Source: UBA5070 sp039798065 (GTDB lineage: Bacteria > Fibrobacterota > Fibrobacteria > UBA5070). From it: a DNA stretch of 10,152 nt. The notes beneath the pieces are model-generated. The model saw only the letters and a list, made by a program, of their open reading frames with translations, ran no database searches and was not told the origin of the DNA. Location: positions 1 through 10,152 of the forward strand of contig JBDKGS010000160.1 of the NCBI GenBank assembly GCA_039798065.1. The letters are read 5' to 3'. Both the position numbers and the translations under genes were made by a program. Position 1 is the first letter of the stretch; each line of letters opens with the position of its first letter. Positions 1-6,577 of this stretch are shown in pieces.

Positions 1-863
1 ACCACCTTGCCTTTGGGGGTCGACACGAACCGGATCCAGCGTTTCCGAGACCCTAGTTTTTTGTCGGACGGCAAGAACAGGGTGCCTACCGGTGCCCCTG
101 CCAAAATCTGACTCAACCTTGCGGTGAAGCCGTTGGCGATCACGCAGGCGCTGCCGGATTCCGTCACCGTTTGGGCGGCCATGATCTTGGTGATCATGCC
201 ACCGGTGCTGGCGATGCTGCCCGCTCCGCCCGCCAAGGCGGCGATCTCGGGGGTGACCTTGGCCACGATGGGGATCAGGGTCGCCTTGGGGTCGGTCTTG
301 GGGTTGGCCGTGAAGAGGCCGTCGATGTCCGAAAGGATCACCAGCAGGTCGGCTTCCAGAAAATGACACACGTCGGCGGAAAGACGATCGTTGTCGCCAA
401 CTTTGATCTCGGCGGTACCCACCACGTCGTTCTCGTTGACGATGGGTACCACGCCGTGCTTGAGCAAGGCATCGGTGGTGCGGCGGATGTTCCCGAATCG
501 TTCGGGGTCGCGGAAATCTTCGGCGGTCAGCAGGTACTGCGCCACCCCCACACCCGCCTTCGCGAAAGCGACATCGTAGGCGTGCATCAAGCGAATCTGG
601 CCCACGGCCGCGCAGGCCTGTTTTTCTGCAAGCTGCTTCGGCTTGGTCGCATGACCAAGGATCCCCATACCCACACCCACCGCGCCCGAGGTCACCAGCA
701 CGACTTCGCGGCCTTGGGCACGCAACTCCAAAATTTGTCCAACGACGTCTTCCAACTGCTCTGGAGCGAAACCGCCCATCTCGTGGGTGAGCAGGCGTGT
801 GCCCACCTTCACCACGATCCGTTTGGCCTTGGGGAGCAGCGTGGCGCGCAGGCTGGGATTCAC
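1..863 (-). CDS. proB: Glutamate 5-kinase, C-terminus cut by window edge
   Basis: Glutamate 5-kinase phosphorylates L-glutamate with ATP, the first step of proline synthesis, in the cytoplasm. The 287 visible codons cover the whole amino-acid-kinase domain: KVGT at residues 19-22, the VTSGAVGVGMG phosphate-binding loop near residue 60, VNEND at 142-146, KVGDNDRLSA just after it, the LSDIDGLF segment, and STGGM.TK at 219-225. The last visible residues (GTLF, then RKRWI) are the beginning of the PUA domain. E. coli ProB has 367 residues, so roughly 80 are missing to the left of the window. The start is a GTG at 861-863 that overlaps the hisA stop as GTGA, indicating translational coupling. No frameshift or missing active-site motif was seen. 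The kinase assignment is firm; only the C-terminus is unseen. Confidence 0.95.
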   Translation of the reverse strand, partial: MNPSLRATLLPKAKRIVVKVGTRLLTHEMGGFAPEQLEDVVGQILELRAQGREVVLVTSGAVGVGMGILGHATKPKQLAEKQACAAVGQIRLMHAYDVAFAKAGVGVAQYLLTAEDFRDPERFGNIRRTTDALLKHGVVPIVNENDVVGTAEIKVGDNDRLSADVCHFLEADLLVILSDIDGLFTANPKTDPKATLIPIVAKVTPEIAALAGGAGSIASTGGMITKIMAAQTVTESGSACVIANGFTARLSQILAGAPVGTLFLPSDKKLGSRKRWIRFVSTPKGKV

Positions 864-1615
864 GCGGCGTCTCCGTGCAGGATGGCGGCGGCCTGGGGGG
901 CTTCGAATCGGTTGTCGAAAAGCGCCTTGCCCACGATCACGCCTTCGAGTCCGGCGTGGTTGGCCGCGTACGCGGCACGCAGGTCGTCCAGACAGGAAAT
1001 GCCGCCCGATACGATGGTTTGCAATCCTGTGGCTTCGGCAAACGCGATGGTGGCAGGAAGATTGGGACCCTGCAGCATGCCGTCCTTGGAAATGTCGGTG
1101 AACACGCACGACACGATCCCCATGGCGCGCATGGCCTTGCCCAGGATGATGGCGTCTACCCCCGAGCCTTCCTCCCAACCCGACACTTTCACGATTCCGT
1201 CGCGGGCATCGATCCCGACGATGACGCGTTCGGGTCCGAAGCGATCGAGCATGGCTTCCACGATGGTAGGATCCTTCACCGCCACGGTTCCGGCGATCAC
1301 GCGGCTCACGCCCCATTCCTCCAAGGCGCGCGCGGCATCGTCCACCGTGCGGATGCCTCCGCCAAGTTCTGTCGGACAGGTCACCGATTCGACCATGCGC
1401 TTGACGGCATCGCCGTTCTTTGCGCTTCCCTCGAATGCCGCGTCCAAGTCCACCAAGTGGATGCGGTCGGCGCCGCTGGCCGACCAAAGCTGGGCGATCT
1501 CCCACGGGGCTGCCGAGTAGACGGTCTTCTGGTCCTTGCGCCCCTGTACCAGGCGGACGGCGCAGCCATCCATGAGATCGACGGCGGGGAGGAACTGGAG
1601 TCGGCGTGCTTGCAT
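860..1615 (-). CDS. hisA: Phosphoribosylformimino-AICAR isomerase (HisA)
   Basis: HisA catalyses the Amadori isomerisation of ProFAR to PRFAR, the fourth step of histidine synthesis, in the cytoplasm. The 251-residue product has the usual length and (beta-alpha)8 motifs: PAVDLMDG with catalytic Asp13, GGGIRT at 85-90, GIDARDG with the second acid Asp136, the HisA-type Trp in VSGW (147), FTDISKDGMLQGPN from 172 with Thr173, and SGGIS at 203-207. The ATG at 1613-1615 is chosen because conserved sequence begins six residues later. The open frame continues upstream to about 2005, but that part shows no conserved sequence and crosses a terminator and cpoB. No Shine-Dalgarno sequence is visible before this ATG. 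hisA heads a two-gene unit with proB (4-bp GTGA overlap). No other his gene is in the window. HisF is excluded by the Trp and the FTDISKDG signature. Confidence 0.96.
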   Translation of the reverse strand: MQARRLQFLPAVDLMDGCAVRLVQGRKDQKTVYSAAPWEIAQLWSASGADRIHLVDLDAAFEGSAKNGDAVKRMVESVTCPTELGGGIRTVDDAARALEEWGVSRVIAGTVAVKDPTIVEAMLDRFGPERVIVGIDARDGIVKVSGWEEGSGVDAIILGKAMRAMGIVSCVFTDISKDGMLQGPNLPATIAFAEATGLQTIVSGGISCLDDLRAAYAANHAGLEGVIVGKALFDNRFEAPQAAAILHGDAA

Positions 1616-1645
1616 AGTAGGGGCTAAACTAAAAACCGGGGAGCC

Positions 1646-1660
1646 CGATCCGAAGGATCG
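1646..1660. other. Small inverted repeat upstream of hisA
   Basis: A perfect 6-bp inverted repeat (CGATCC, loop GAA, GGATCG) lies about 30 bp upstream of the hisA ATG, in the 95 bp between the cpoB terminator and hisA. It could be an operator or a hairpin in the 5' untranslated RNA, or chance in GC-rich DNA. The same gap must contain the hisA promoter, but no convincing -35/-10 pair was found. Confidence 0.3.
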
Positions 1661-1710
1661 ACGGGAAGAGTCGTGACGGAATCCGACAAGAAATACGTGA
1701 ATGGGGAGTG

Positions 1711-1746
1711 AAAACGAAAAAGGCCGAAACTCGCGTTCCGGCCTTT
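1711..1746 (-). terminator. Rho-independent terminator after cpoB
   Basis: Read on the minus strand, an 11-bp stem with a single G.U pair (arms 1736-1746 and 1719-1729) encloses a 6-nt loop. It is followed by a T-rich run (TT, then CG, then TTTT), and the stem itself ends in TTT. It begins 28 bp past the cpoB stop, so it closes the pal-cpoB transcript and separates it from hisA-proB. The plus-strand reading has a poorer T tract. Confidence 0.85.
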
Positions 1747-1773
1747 GGAGCAATTTGAGTCGAACCGAGCTCG

Positions 1774-2535
1774 TCAGTTTCCGGCGGCCTGTTGTTCCTT
1801 GGCGCGCTGGGCTTCGTTGGAGCCGGGGCATGATTTCTGGAGTTTGGACCAGGCTTCGTCGCGTTCGGACAGACCCCCTTGGCGTTCGTACGCCAAGCCA
1901 AGTTTGAAGAAGGCGGCGCAGCGCTGCGCATCCTTGGAATAGTCGCGCAACAGTTTCTGGTACAGCGTTCGCGCCTCGTCCCAATTCGATTGGGCGAAAC
2001 GACATTCGCCCATCTTGAACAAGGCTAGCGGCGCAAGCGTACCGGACGAATCGCGCGTTGCCACTTCCGAAAATCCGCGGTAGGCAAGATCGTACCTGCC
2101 ACGCGAAAAATCTTCCTGGGCGGTTTGCATGGAGCTTTCGAGCGGGTTTCCGTACGATACGGGTTTGCCCGTGTCGCCAGGAGACGATTTCTGCGCTGGT
2201 CGTGCCGACTTCAACTGCACCAAATGACGGTCAATTTCCGTCATCCGTTGCTGATTGGCTTCCAGCTGCCCTTGGATCTTCTGCATTTCCGCCATGAGTT
2301 GGGAAATCGAGACCTGGAGGTCGGCGCGCGTGCGGCTGACCTCGTCTCCCGATTTCAAACCCACCTGCGAAAGGCGCTGATTGACCGCCTGGACATCCGA
2401 TCGAGTCGAATCGACCTTGCGGTTCACCACGGCGATTTCACCACGTGCGGCTTGGATTTCGGCATGGAGCAGTTCGAACTGGGCGCACCCTCCCGCCAAA
2501 AGCGGAAGAGCGCACAGCCCGAACCAGCGGAGCAT
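1774..2535 (-). CDS. cpoB: CpoB/YbgF-like TPR lipoprotein of the Tol-Pal system
   Basis: A 253-residue exported protein. Residues 1-16 form a lipoprotein signal ending LLAGG before Cys17. Residues about 20-105 are rich in heptad-like Leu, Val, Gln and Glu and should form the coiled coil of YbgF-type proteins. A Ser/Pro/Gly linker follows, and residues about 130-240 hold TPR-like helices (A.EDF.RGRYDLAYRGF, ALFKMGECRFAQ, AFFKLGLAYERQG). In E. coli, CpoB binds TolA and the PBP1B/LpoB synthase and coordinates constriction with wall synthesis. The ATG at 2533-2535 is chosen because the signal peptide begins there; the open frame upstream adds a basic stretch inside pal. It starts 5 bp after the pal stop, with a GGAG about 16 nt upstream, so coupling is likely. 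E. coli CpoB is not lipidated, whereas this one appears to be. The C-terminal motif is weaker than in enterobacteria. Confidence 0.87.
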   Translation of the reverse strand: MLRWFGLCALPLLAGGCAQFELLHAEIQAARGEIAVVNRKVDSTRSDVQAVNQRLSQVGLKSGDEVSRTRADLQVSISQLMAEMQKIQGQLEANQQRMTEIDRHLVQLKSARPAQKSSPGDTGKPVSYGNPLESSMQTAQEDFSRGRYDLAYRGFSEVATRDSSGTLAPLALFKMGECRFAQSNWDEARTLYQKLLRDYSKDAQRCAAFFKLGLAYERQGGLSERDEAWSKLQKSCPGSNEAQRAKEQQAAGN

Positions 2536-2540
2536 CAGTT

Positions 2541-3089
2541 TCAGCGGATCTCTCCGGGAACGTCGTCGCGGCGGTCCTTGGACCACACGCCTTCGTCTTC
2601 ACCGTGGGCAGCGCGCTCTTTGCCGTACGAAACGGTCTTGAGCTGGCTGGATTTCACGCCGAATGCTTCGAGCCACTTCTTGGCGGCGGTCGCACGGCGA
2701 TCGCCGAGAGCCTGGTTGTATTCGGTCGAGCCGCGTTCGTCGGCGTTGCCTTCGACGGTCACGAACAGCTCCGGGTACTCCTTGAGGAGCCCGCCGATTT
2801 TTGTCAAGATGTCCTTGCCTTCGGACTTGATCGTCGACTGGTCGAGATCGAAGTAGATGGGCTTGAGGACTTCCGACATCAGACCCTGCAGACGGGCGCG
2901 GCGCTCGGCGACGGTGTCGCGCGGCGGCGGGGGCGGCGGCGGGGGCGGCGGGGGAGGTGCTGCCTCGACCACGGCCGGGGGCGGTGGGGGCGGCGGAGGA
3001 GGAGGCGCTGCGACTTCCTTCTTCGCACAAGCGTTGAGAAGCATCGCTGCACCAAGGGCGGTCCAGGTCAGGGCGTGTTTGCGGTTCAT
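2541..3089 (-). CDS. pal: Peptidoglycan-associated lipoprotein Pal
   Basis: Pal is an outer-membrane lipoprotein whose OmpA-like domain grips peptidoglycan and binds TolB. The 182-residue product has a signal peptide with lipobox LLNA before Cys21, then proline runs of 10 (residues 29-38) and 12 (45-56) split by AVVEAA. The OmpA-like domain is at about 75-174: IYFDLDQS from 78, VEGNADERGSTEYN at 112-125, LGDRRA at 128-133, and TVSYGKER at 152-159. E. coli has His in EGHADERG where this protein has Asn115, and the C-terminus (RRDDVPGEIR) differs from RRAVLVY. The ATG at 3087-3089 is supported by AAGGAG 5 nt upstream and by the signal peptide. The frame is open further upstream without a better start. 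cpoB follows after 5 bp. The assignment is firm; OmpA itself is excluded by size and context. Confidence 0.95.
   Translation of the reverse strand: MNRKHALTWTALGAAMLLNACAKKEVAAPPPPPPPPPPAVVEAAPPPPPPPPPPPPRDTVAERRARLQGLMSEVLKPIYFDLDQSTIKSEGKDILTKIGGLLKEYPELFVTVEGNADERGSTEYNQALGDRRATAAKKWLEAFGVKSSQLKTVSYGKERAAHGEDEGVWSKDRRDDVPGEIR
2922..3005. repeat. GGN/CCN simple repeat encoding the Pal proline runs
   Basis: Codons at 2922-2957 and 2976-3005 encode 12 and 10 consecutive prolines, separated by six codons for AVVEAA. The codons are mainly CCG and CCC with some CCT and one CCA. The plus strand, which is the template strand of pal, therefore carries five runs of five G (2929-2933, 2941-2945, 2950-2954, 2977-2981, 2986-2990). 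The number of units is likely to vary between strains by slippage. Such proline runs generally need EF-P for translation. Confidence 0.9.
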
Positions 3090-3335
3090 GAATTCTCCTT
3101 GAGGAGTGCGGACGCCGGAGGGCCATGCGATCGACCACTTGGACTCCGGGCACCGTTGGCTCAATAAGGATAGTACTCGATTCTCGCCAACTCGACCAGT
3201 CCTTCACAGATGGAATCTCTTGCGAATTTCACCTAAACGACAATTTCCGGGGACGTCGTGGTTGGAAGGTCGATGAAGTTCGAGGACCCGGATAAATCGG
3301 AGTGCTGCCAGATTCCGGCGGCCCGGCCCAAGTGG
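3090..3335 (-). promoter_or_regulatory. tolB-pal intergenic region, possible pal promoter
   Basis: This is a 246-bp gap in an otherwise tightly packed minus-strand cluster. It has no credible small gene and no hairpin followed by a T run. On the minus strand, TACTAT (3170-3175) could be a -10 box with a weak TGGTCG (3193-3198) 17 bp upstream, placing a transcript start roughly 75 bp before pal. E. coli also has an internal promoter feeding pal-cpoB. The box matches are modest (4 of 6 and 3 of 6), so this remains a candidate only. Confidence 0.3.
3095..3100 (-). promoter_or_regulatory. Ribosome binding site of pal
   Basis: AAGGAG on the minus strand lies 5 nt before the ATG at 3087-3089. It is the strongest ribosome binding site among the minus-strand genes and decides the pal start against the longer open frame reaching 3164. 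Confidence 0.85.
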
Positions 3336-4586
3336 TCAGCGCGACCAGGCGGGTTGGGTGGCGTCACCGTGGAAGGTCAGTTGGCGCGGCGCGCTGCCAT
3401 CGGCGCTGCACACCCACAGATCCGAGCGCTGTCCAGAGCGGCGGATGAAGACGATGTGACGGCCATCGGGCGACCACTTGGGCTGTTCGCCCACTCCCAG
3501 CCATTTTTCGTCGCTGCCGTCAGGCGAGATGGTCAAAATTTGGAAATCGCCGGCTTGCCTCGCGAAGGCGATGCGGTCGCCCATGGGCGACCAGGCGGCT
3601 TGGTCGTTGTAGCCGCCAACCCAGGTGATGCGACGCAAATTGGAGCCTTCGCGGTCCATGGCGTAGACTTGCGGAGCCCCGGTGCGATCGGACGTGAAGG
3701 CGATCTCGTACCCGTTGGGCGACCAGGTGGGCGAAACCTCCAACGCGGGGGAAAAGGTGAGCCGAACGGGCTTGCCATTGGGCTGCGATCGGAAAATTTC
3801 CGTCTGGCCGTCCAACGACACTGCCACCGCGATTTCGCCGTCGATGGGGGATGCGGCGGCGGAGATCTGCATCCCGGGCGTGTTGGGAAGAAAGCGCGTG
3901 GGTTTCTGCCCGATCACCTGACGCAAAAGGTGGGCGCCGTTTCCGCCCAGGTACGAGCTCCAGACCAACGCGCCGTCCCGGTCCCAGACGGGGCTCAGGT
4001 TGAGGTTGCCGTTTTTTGTCCATGCCTGGCTGCCGAACCCGTCGTAGTCCATGGTCCAGATCTCCTTGCGGCCGTCCTTGCCGCGCACGTAGGCGATGCG
4101 GGTCGAGGCGATGCCCCGTTCGCCGAAGAGCTGGAAGATCGCATCGTCCGAAAAACGATGGGACAGGCGCCGCAGATCCTTTTTCTTGCCCGTGTACGTC
4201 TTCTCGGCCAGCTTGTCGCGGGAAATGGCGTCGAGCAGTTGGAAGCGGATCTCCACCTCGCCGGCAGAGGCTCCGGCTTTGACGATTCCTGTTACGACGG
4301 CGGCGACGTTCTTCTGCACGAAGAACGCGGAGTCCCACGAGTTCGAGGGTGGCTGGACGATTTTTGTGCGACCGGAAAAGTCCAGATCGGCTCGCACCAC
4401 GGCATCGGGGGAAGCGAGCTCCTTGAACTCGGGAACCTTCTCTGCACCTTCGAACGGAAGAACCGCCACGTTCACTGTGGCCTGGGCGGCGTCGGAGCGA
4501 AGCACGAAGTCTTCCTGCGAGAGCGCAGGAAGACAGAAAACGGCTAGGGCTGGCAGAAGACGATCAAGGCGCATATTGGAGAACAT
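3336..4586 (-). CDS. tolB: Tol-Pal system beta-propeller protein TolB
   Basis: TolB is a periplasmic protein that binds Pal and is pulled off it by energised TolA, which helps the outer membrane follow cell division. The 416-residue product (E. coli 430) has a signal peptide (residues 1-24, ending PALSQ), an N-terminal alpha/beta domain at about 35-155 starting with VNVAVLPFEG, and a C-terminal propeller at about 170-416. The propeller carries TolB/PD40 repeats: SPVWDRDG, SPTWSPNGYEIAFTSDRTG.PQVYAMD, AAWSPMGDRIAFAR, PKWSPDGRHIVFIRR, DLWVCSADGS.PRQLT. The ATG at 4584-4586 is preceded by AAGGTGG with 9-nt spacing. A second in-frame ATG at 4572-4574 lacks an RBS. With this start the gene overlaps the tolA-like gene by 23 bp. 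The assignment is firm; the exact start is fairly sure. Confidence 0.94.
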   Translation of the reverse strand: MFSNMRLDRLLPALAVFCLPALSQEDFVLRSDAAQATVNVAVLPFEGAEKVPEFKELASPDAVVRADLDFSGRTKIVQPPSNSWDSAFFVQKNVAAVVTGIVKAGASAGEVEIRFQLLDAISRDKLAEKTYTGKKKDLRRLSHRFSDDAIFQLFGERGIASTRIAYVRGKDGRKEIWTMDYDGFGSQAWTKNGNLNLSPVWDRDGALVWSSYLGGNGAHLLRQVIGQKPTRFLPNTPGMQISAAASPIDGEIAVAVSLDGQTEIFRSQPNGKPVRLTFSPALEVSPTWSPNGYEIAFTSDRTGAPQVYAMDREGSNLRRITWVGGYNDQAAWSPMGDRIAFARQAGDFQILTISPDGSDEKWLGVGEQPKWSPDGRHIVFIRRSGQRSDLWVCSADGSAPRQLTFHGDATQPAWSR

Positions 4587-5382
4587 AGCGAAGAACCACC
4601 TTGTCTTCCGGCCAGGCATCCGGCACGGGAGGGAAAGCATCGACGGATTGGATGGCGCGAAGTGCCAAACGATCCAATGTGGGGTTGCCCGAGCGCTGTC
4701 GCAGCTGGGCCATGGAAGCGCGGCCGTCGCGGGCCACCGAGAAGACGATTTCCGGCATTTCCTTGATCCCGGCAAGTCCGGGGGGTGCGCGCCAATTGCG
4801 TTCCACCAGGTATTTCACGCGCGAGAGCCAAAGCGCCATGGGCGAGGGCAGCCCTTGTCCGCCACCCACGCTGAGGGTGTCGCCGCCGACCACGCCTTCC
4901 TTGCCGGGTTTGCCGGTGGTGCCTTGCTGGGCGTTTGCGGTCGCGCCGCTGGTTTGGTTGCCTGCTGTGGGAGATGTCGCGGCGGATGGCTGCGTCGTCT
5001 TGCCCGTGGGCGGAGGGTTGGATTTGGCGGTGGGCTCCTGCGGTGGCTTGACAGTTTTTGTTGGTATCGCGGATTCCGTCGGCTTTGGCGGCGGGGTCTT
5101 GACAGGAACCGTCGTCGGTTCAGGCGGGGTGGGAGGGGTTGGTTCGGCCGGTACGGGTTCGTCCGTGGAGGGTTCGGCACCGGACGCGACAGGAACTGGC
5201 GAGCTTCCGCCGTCGTTGCCCTCGGGAGGATTGCCCACCAGTTCGAAGGTCGAGATGTTCAAGGGCGGCTTGGGCTTCGGGGACAAGGCGAAAACGACGA
5301 GCGCGCATGCAGCCAGGACATGCAGCCCGATCGAGATCCCGACGAAGGTGTCGAATCGCGTGAACTTCGACTTCTTCGTCAT
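4564..5382 (-). CDS. tolA: TolA-position energy transducer with TonB-type C-terminal domain
   Basis: An inner-membrane-anchored periplasmic protein expected to pass TolQR energy to TolB-Pal. The 272 residues comprise a short cytoplasmic basic N-terminus, a membrane helix at about 13-34, a Pro/Thr/Gly/Gln-rich linker at about 35-180, and a C-terminal domain at about 182-272 with VERNWRAPP, IVFSVARDGRA, SGNPTLDRLALRAI and FPPVPD. The helix carries Ser17-x3-His21 and Leu28, matching three positions of the SHLS motif through which TonB and TolA contact ExbBD or TolQR. The C-terminal domain resembles the TonB_C family, and the linker is proline-rich like TonB rather than the Ala/Lys helix of E. 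coli TolA. The position between tolR and tolB argues for TolA function; a TonB role is possible. The start overlaps the tolR stop as ATGA. Confidence 0.85.
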   Translation of the reverse strand: MTKKSKFTRFDTFVGISIGLHVLAACALVVFALSPKPKPPLNISTFELVGNPPEGNDGGSSPVPVASGAEPSTDEPVPAEPTPPTPPEPTTVPVKTPPPKPTESAIPTKTVKPPQEPTAKSNPPPTGKTTQPSAATSPTAGNQTSGATANAQQGTTGKPGKEGVVGGDTLSVGGGQGLPSPMALWLSRVKYLVERNWRAPPGLAGIKEMPEIVFSVARDGRASMAQLRQRSGNPTLDRLALRAIQSVDAFPPVPDAWPEDKVVLRYVLQYAP

Positions 5383-5786
5383 TTCGTCGGAGGCGGCTCC
5401 GTGAGAAACCCGATCTTGGAGGCGCCGGCTTTGCGGATCTCGCCCACCGTTTCCAGTACCAGCCCGTAAGGCACGGATCGATCGCCCTCGATGAGCACGG
5501 CCCGTTCCGCATCGCCGCCCCAGGCGCGGGCGAAGGTCGCGGGGAAGCTCGGCGCGTCGGTCTCTTCGCCATCCACGTAGATGCGACGTTCTTCGTCAAA
5601 CGAGACCGTGACGGATTTCTTCTCGTCCAAGGCGGCCGCCTCGGATTTGGGAAGCTCCACCTTCACGCCTTGGGTCATGAGCGGCGCGGTCATCATGAAC
5701 ACCAGCAGGATGGCGAACACCACGTCCATCAGGTTCGTGAGGTTCATGTCCGGCTGTGGCGGCGCGACGCGAGAACGACGGCGCAT
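5379..5786 (-). CDS. tolR: ExbD/TolR family proton-channel subunit
   Basis: TolR pairs with TolQ as the proton-driven stator that energises TolA. The 135-residue product (E. coli 142) has a short N-terminus, one membrane helix at about 17-37 and a periplasmic domain. The helix sequence LMDVVFAILLVFMMTAP contains Asp21, corresponding to the essential protonated Asp of TolR/ExbD (Asp23 in E. coli TolR). It is followed by VKVELPKSEA, VTVSFDEERRIYVDGEE, VLIEGDRSVPYGLV and VGEIRKAGASKIGFLTE, all typical of the family. The ATG at 5784-5786 shares one base with the tolQ stop (TGATG) and the stop overlaps the next start as ATGA, so synthesis of the three proteins is probably coupled. The frame continues upstream only as a shadow inside tolQ. 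ExbD is the alternative name; the tolB/pal context favours TolR. Confidence 0.93.
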   Translation of the reverse strand: MRRRSRVAPPQPDMNLTNLMDVVFAILLVFMMTAPLMTQGVKVELPKSEAAALDEKKSVTVSFDEERRIYVDGEETDAPSFPATFARAWGGDAERAVLIEGDRSVPYGLVLETVGEIRKAGASKIGFLTEPPPTK

Positions 5787-6469
5787 CAGCGTCCTCCGGC
5801 CGAGAGGAATTCCCTCCTGTACATCGAGGCGATGCGCGAAGCGAAGACCAGATATTCGCCTTCGTGGCGGCGGGCCGCGCCTGACAAAAACTGGTGTCCT
5901 GCGGCGGCAGGGATGGCCACGATCAAGCCCGCGAGGGTGGTGAAGAGCGCCTGGGCGATGCCGGGGGCGACCACGTTCAACCCGGCCGATGCTTGTTGCC
6001 CGATCTGGAAGAACGCGTCCATGATGCCCCAGACGGTGCCAAGCAGACCAAGGAACGGGCCCGTTCCCGCGGATACGACAAGCCACGACAAACGTTTTTC
6101 CATGTCGATGCGTTCTTCTTCCACGGCGCATTCGCAGGCCTCTTGCACCAGATCGCCGCGTAGCGCTTCGGAGCGACCGGCCGGGTCTTCGGGTGGGAAG
6201 TTTTCCTCTTCCATAATGGCGGCTTCGGCGATGGAACGCAATCCGGCACCGCGCGTGCGACTGATCACCACTGGCAGTTCGTGGAAGGCTTTGGCCTTTG
6301 AGAAAGCCTTGAGGAAGTCGTCGTCGGCGGCACGGCGTTGCCGGAGCGCCGACCATTTCTGGAGCACGATGGCCAGCGTGACGATGGACAGGACGAGCAG
6401 GAGGGCCGAGATGGCGTAACCCTCGATGCCCATGTTGAGGATCATGTGCAGGATCGGTATGTCGGTCAT
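5786..6469 (-). CDS. tolQ: TolQ/ExbB family proton-channel subunit
   Basis: TolQ forms the inner-membrane ring around TolR that converts proton flow into movement of TolA. The 227-residue product (E. coli 230) shows three membrane helices at about 17-38, 130-152 and 165-192, with a large cytoplasmic loop between the first two. Signature segments are GTGPFLGLLGTVWGIMDAF at 135-153 and APGIAQALFTTLAGLIVAIPA at 168-188. It is the first gene of the minus-strand tol cluster. The ATG at 6467-6469 is the most upstream plausible start, but no clear Shine-Dalgarno sequence precedes it; Met9 or Met13 would shorten only the periplasmic tip. ExbB is the alternative family name, and linkage to tolB, pal and cpoB supports TolQ. 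Confidence 0.93.
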   Translation of the reverse strand: MTDIPILHMILNMGIEGYAISALLLVLSIVTLAIVLQKWSALRQRRAADDDFLKAFSKAKAFHELPVVISRTRGAGLRSIAEAAIMEEENFPPEDPAGRSEALRGDLVQEACECAVEEERIDMEKRLSWLVVSAGTGPFLGLLGTVWGIMDAFFQIGQQASAGLNVVAPGIAQALFTTLAGLIVAIPAAAGHQFLSGAARRHEGEYLVFASRIASMYRREFLSAGGR

Positions 6470-6577
6470 GGTAGTGGCGCAAAAGGTACTTGGTGAGCGC
6501 GCGACCAGCTCGGCATTCCCGACAGTCGCTTAACTTGGACGGTTCGGGAAGAATTCCACAGGAGCGGAAGGACGATC
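6470..6577. promoter_or_regulatory. Divergent intergenic region between tolQ and the 457-residue exported protein gene
   Basis: These 108 bp separate two divergent starts and must hold the promoter for the tol cluster and probably that of the plus-strand gene. No good -35/-10 pair was found in either direction. TTGGAC at about 6535 (plus strand) lacks a suitable -10 partner. The plus-strand ribosome binding site GGAAGGA (6566-6572) is clear, 5 nt before the ATG at 6578. Confidence 0.5.

Noticed and set aside
171..1520. Long plus-strand open frame opposite proB and hisA
   Set aside because: The reverse strand carries unmistakable ProB and HisA motifs across this stretch, and the plus-strand translation has no recognisable domain. 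It is a high-GC shadow frame.
1614..1619. TACTAT as a -10 box for hisA
   Set aside because: It overlaps the hisA ATG, so transcription from it would begin inside the gene, and no later start would keep the conserved N-terminus.
1616..2005. N-terminal extension of hisA to about 2005
   Set aside because: It would cross the cpoB terminator and the end of cpoB, it has no conserved sequence, and HisA length is normal from 1615.
2922..3005. CRISPR-like or mobile-element repeat
   Set aside because: The repeat is a codon-level GGN run inside a coding gene, without spacers or terminal inverted repeats.
2857..3102. Plus-strand frame encoding poly-glycine (Gly-rich protein)
   Set aside because: It is the antisense of the Pal proline runs. 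There is no ribosome binding site or signal, and Pal is certain.
3258..4547. Long plus-strand open frame opposite tolB
   Set aside because: tolB on the minus strand has repeated propeller motifs throughout. The antisense translation is Gly/Arg-rich without domain sequence.
6535..6556. TTGGAC with GAATTC as a promoter for the 457-residue protein gene
   Set aside because: The spacing to GAATTC is only about 10 bp, and the hexamer at 17 bp (ACAGGA) does not resemble a -10 box.
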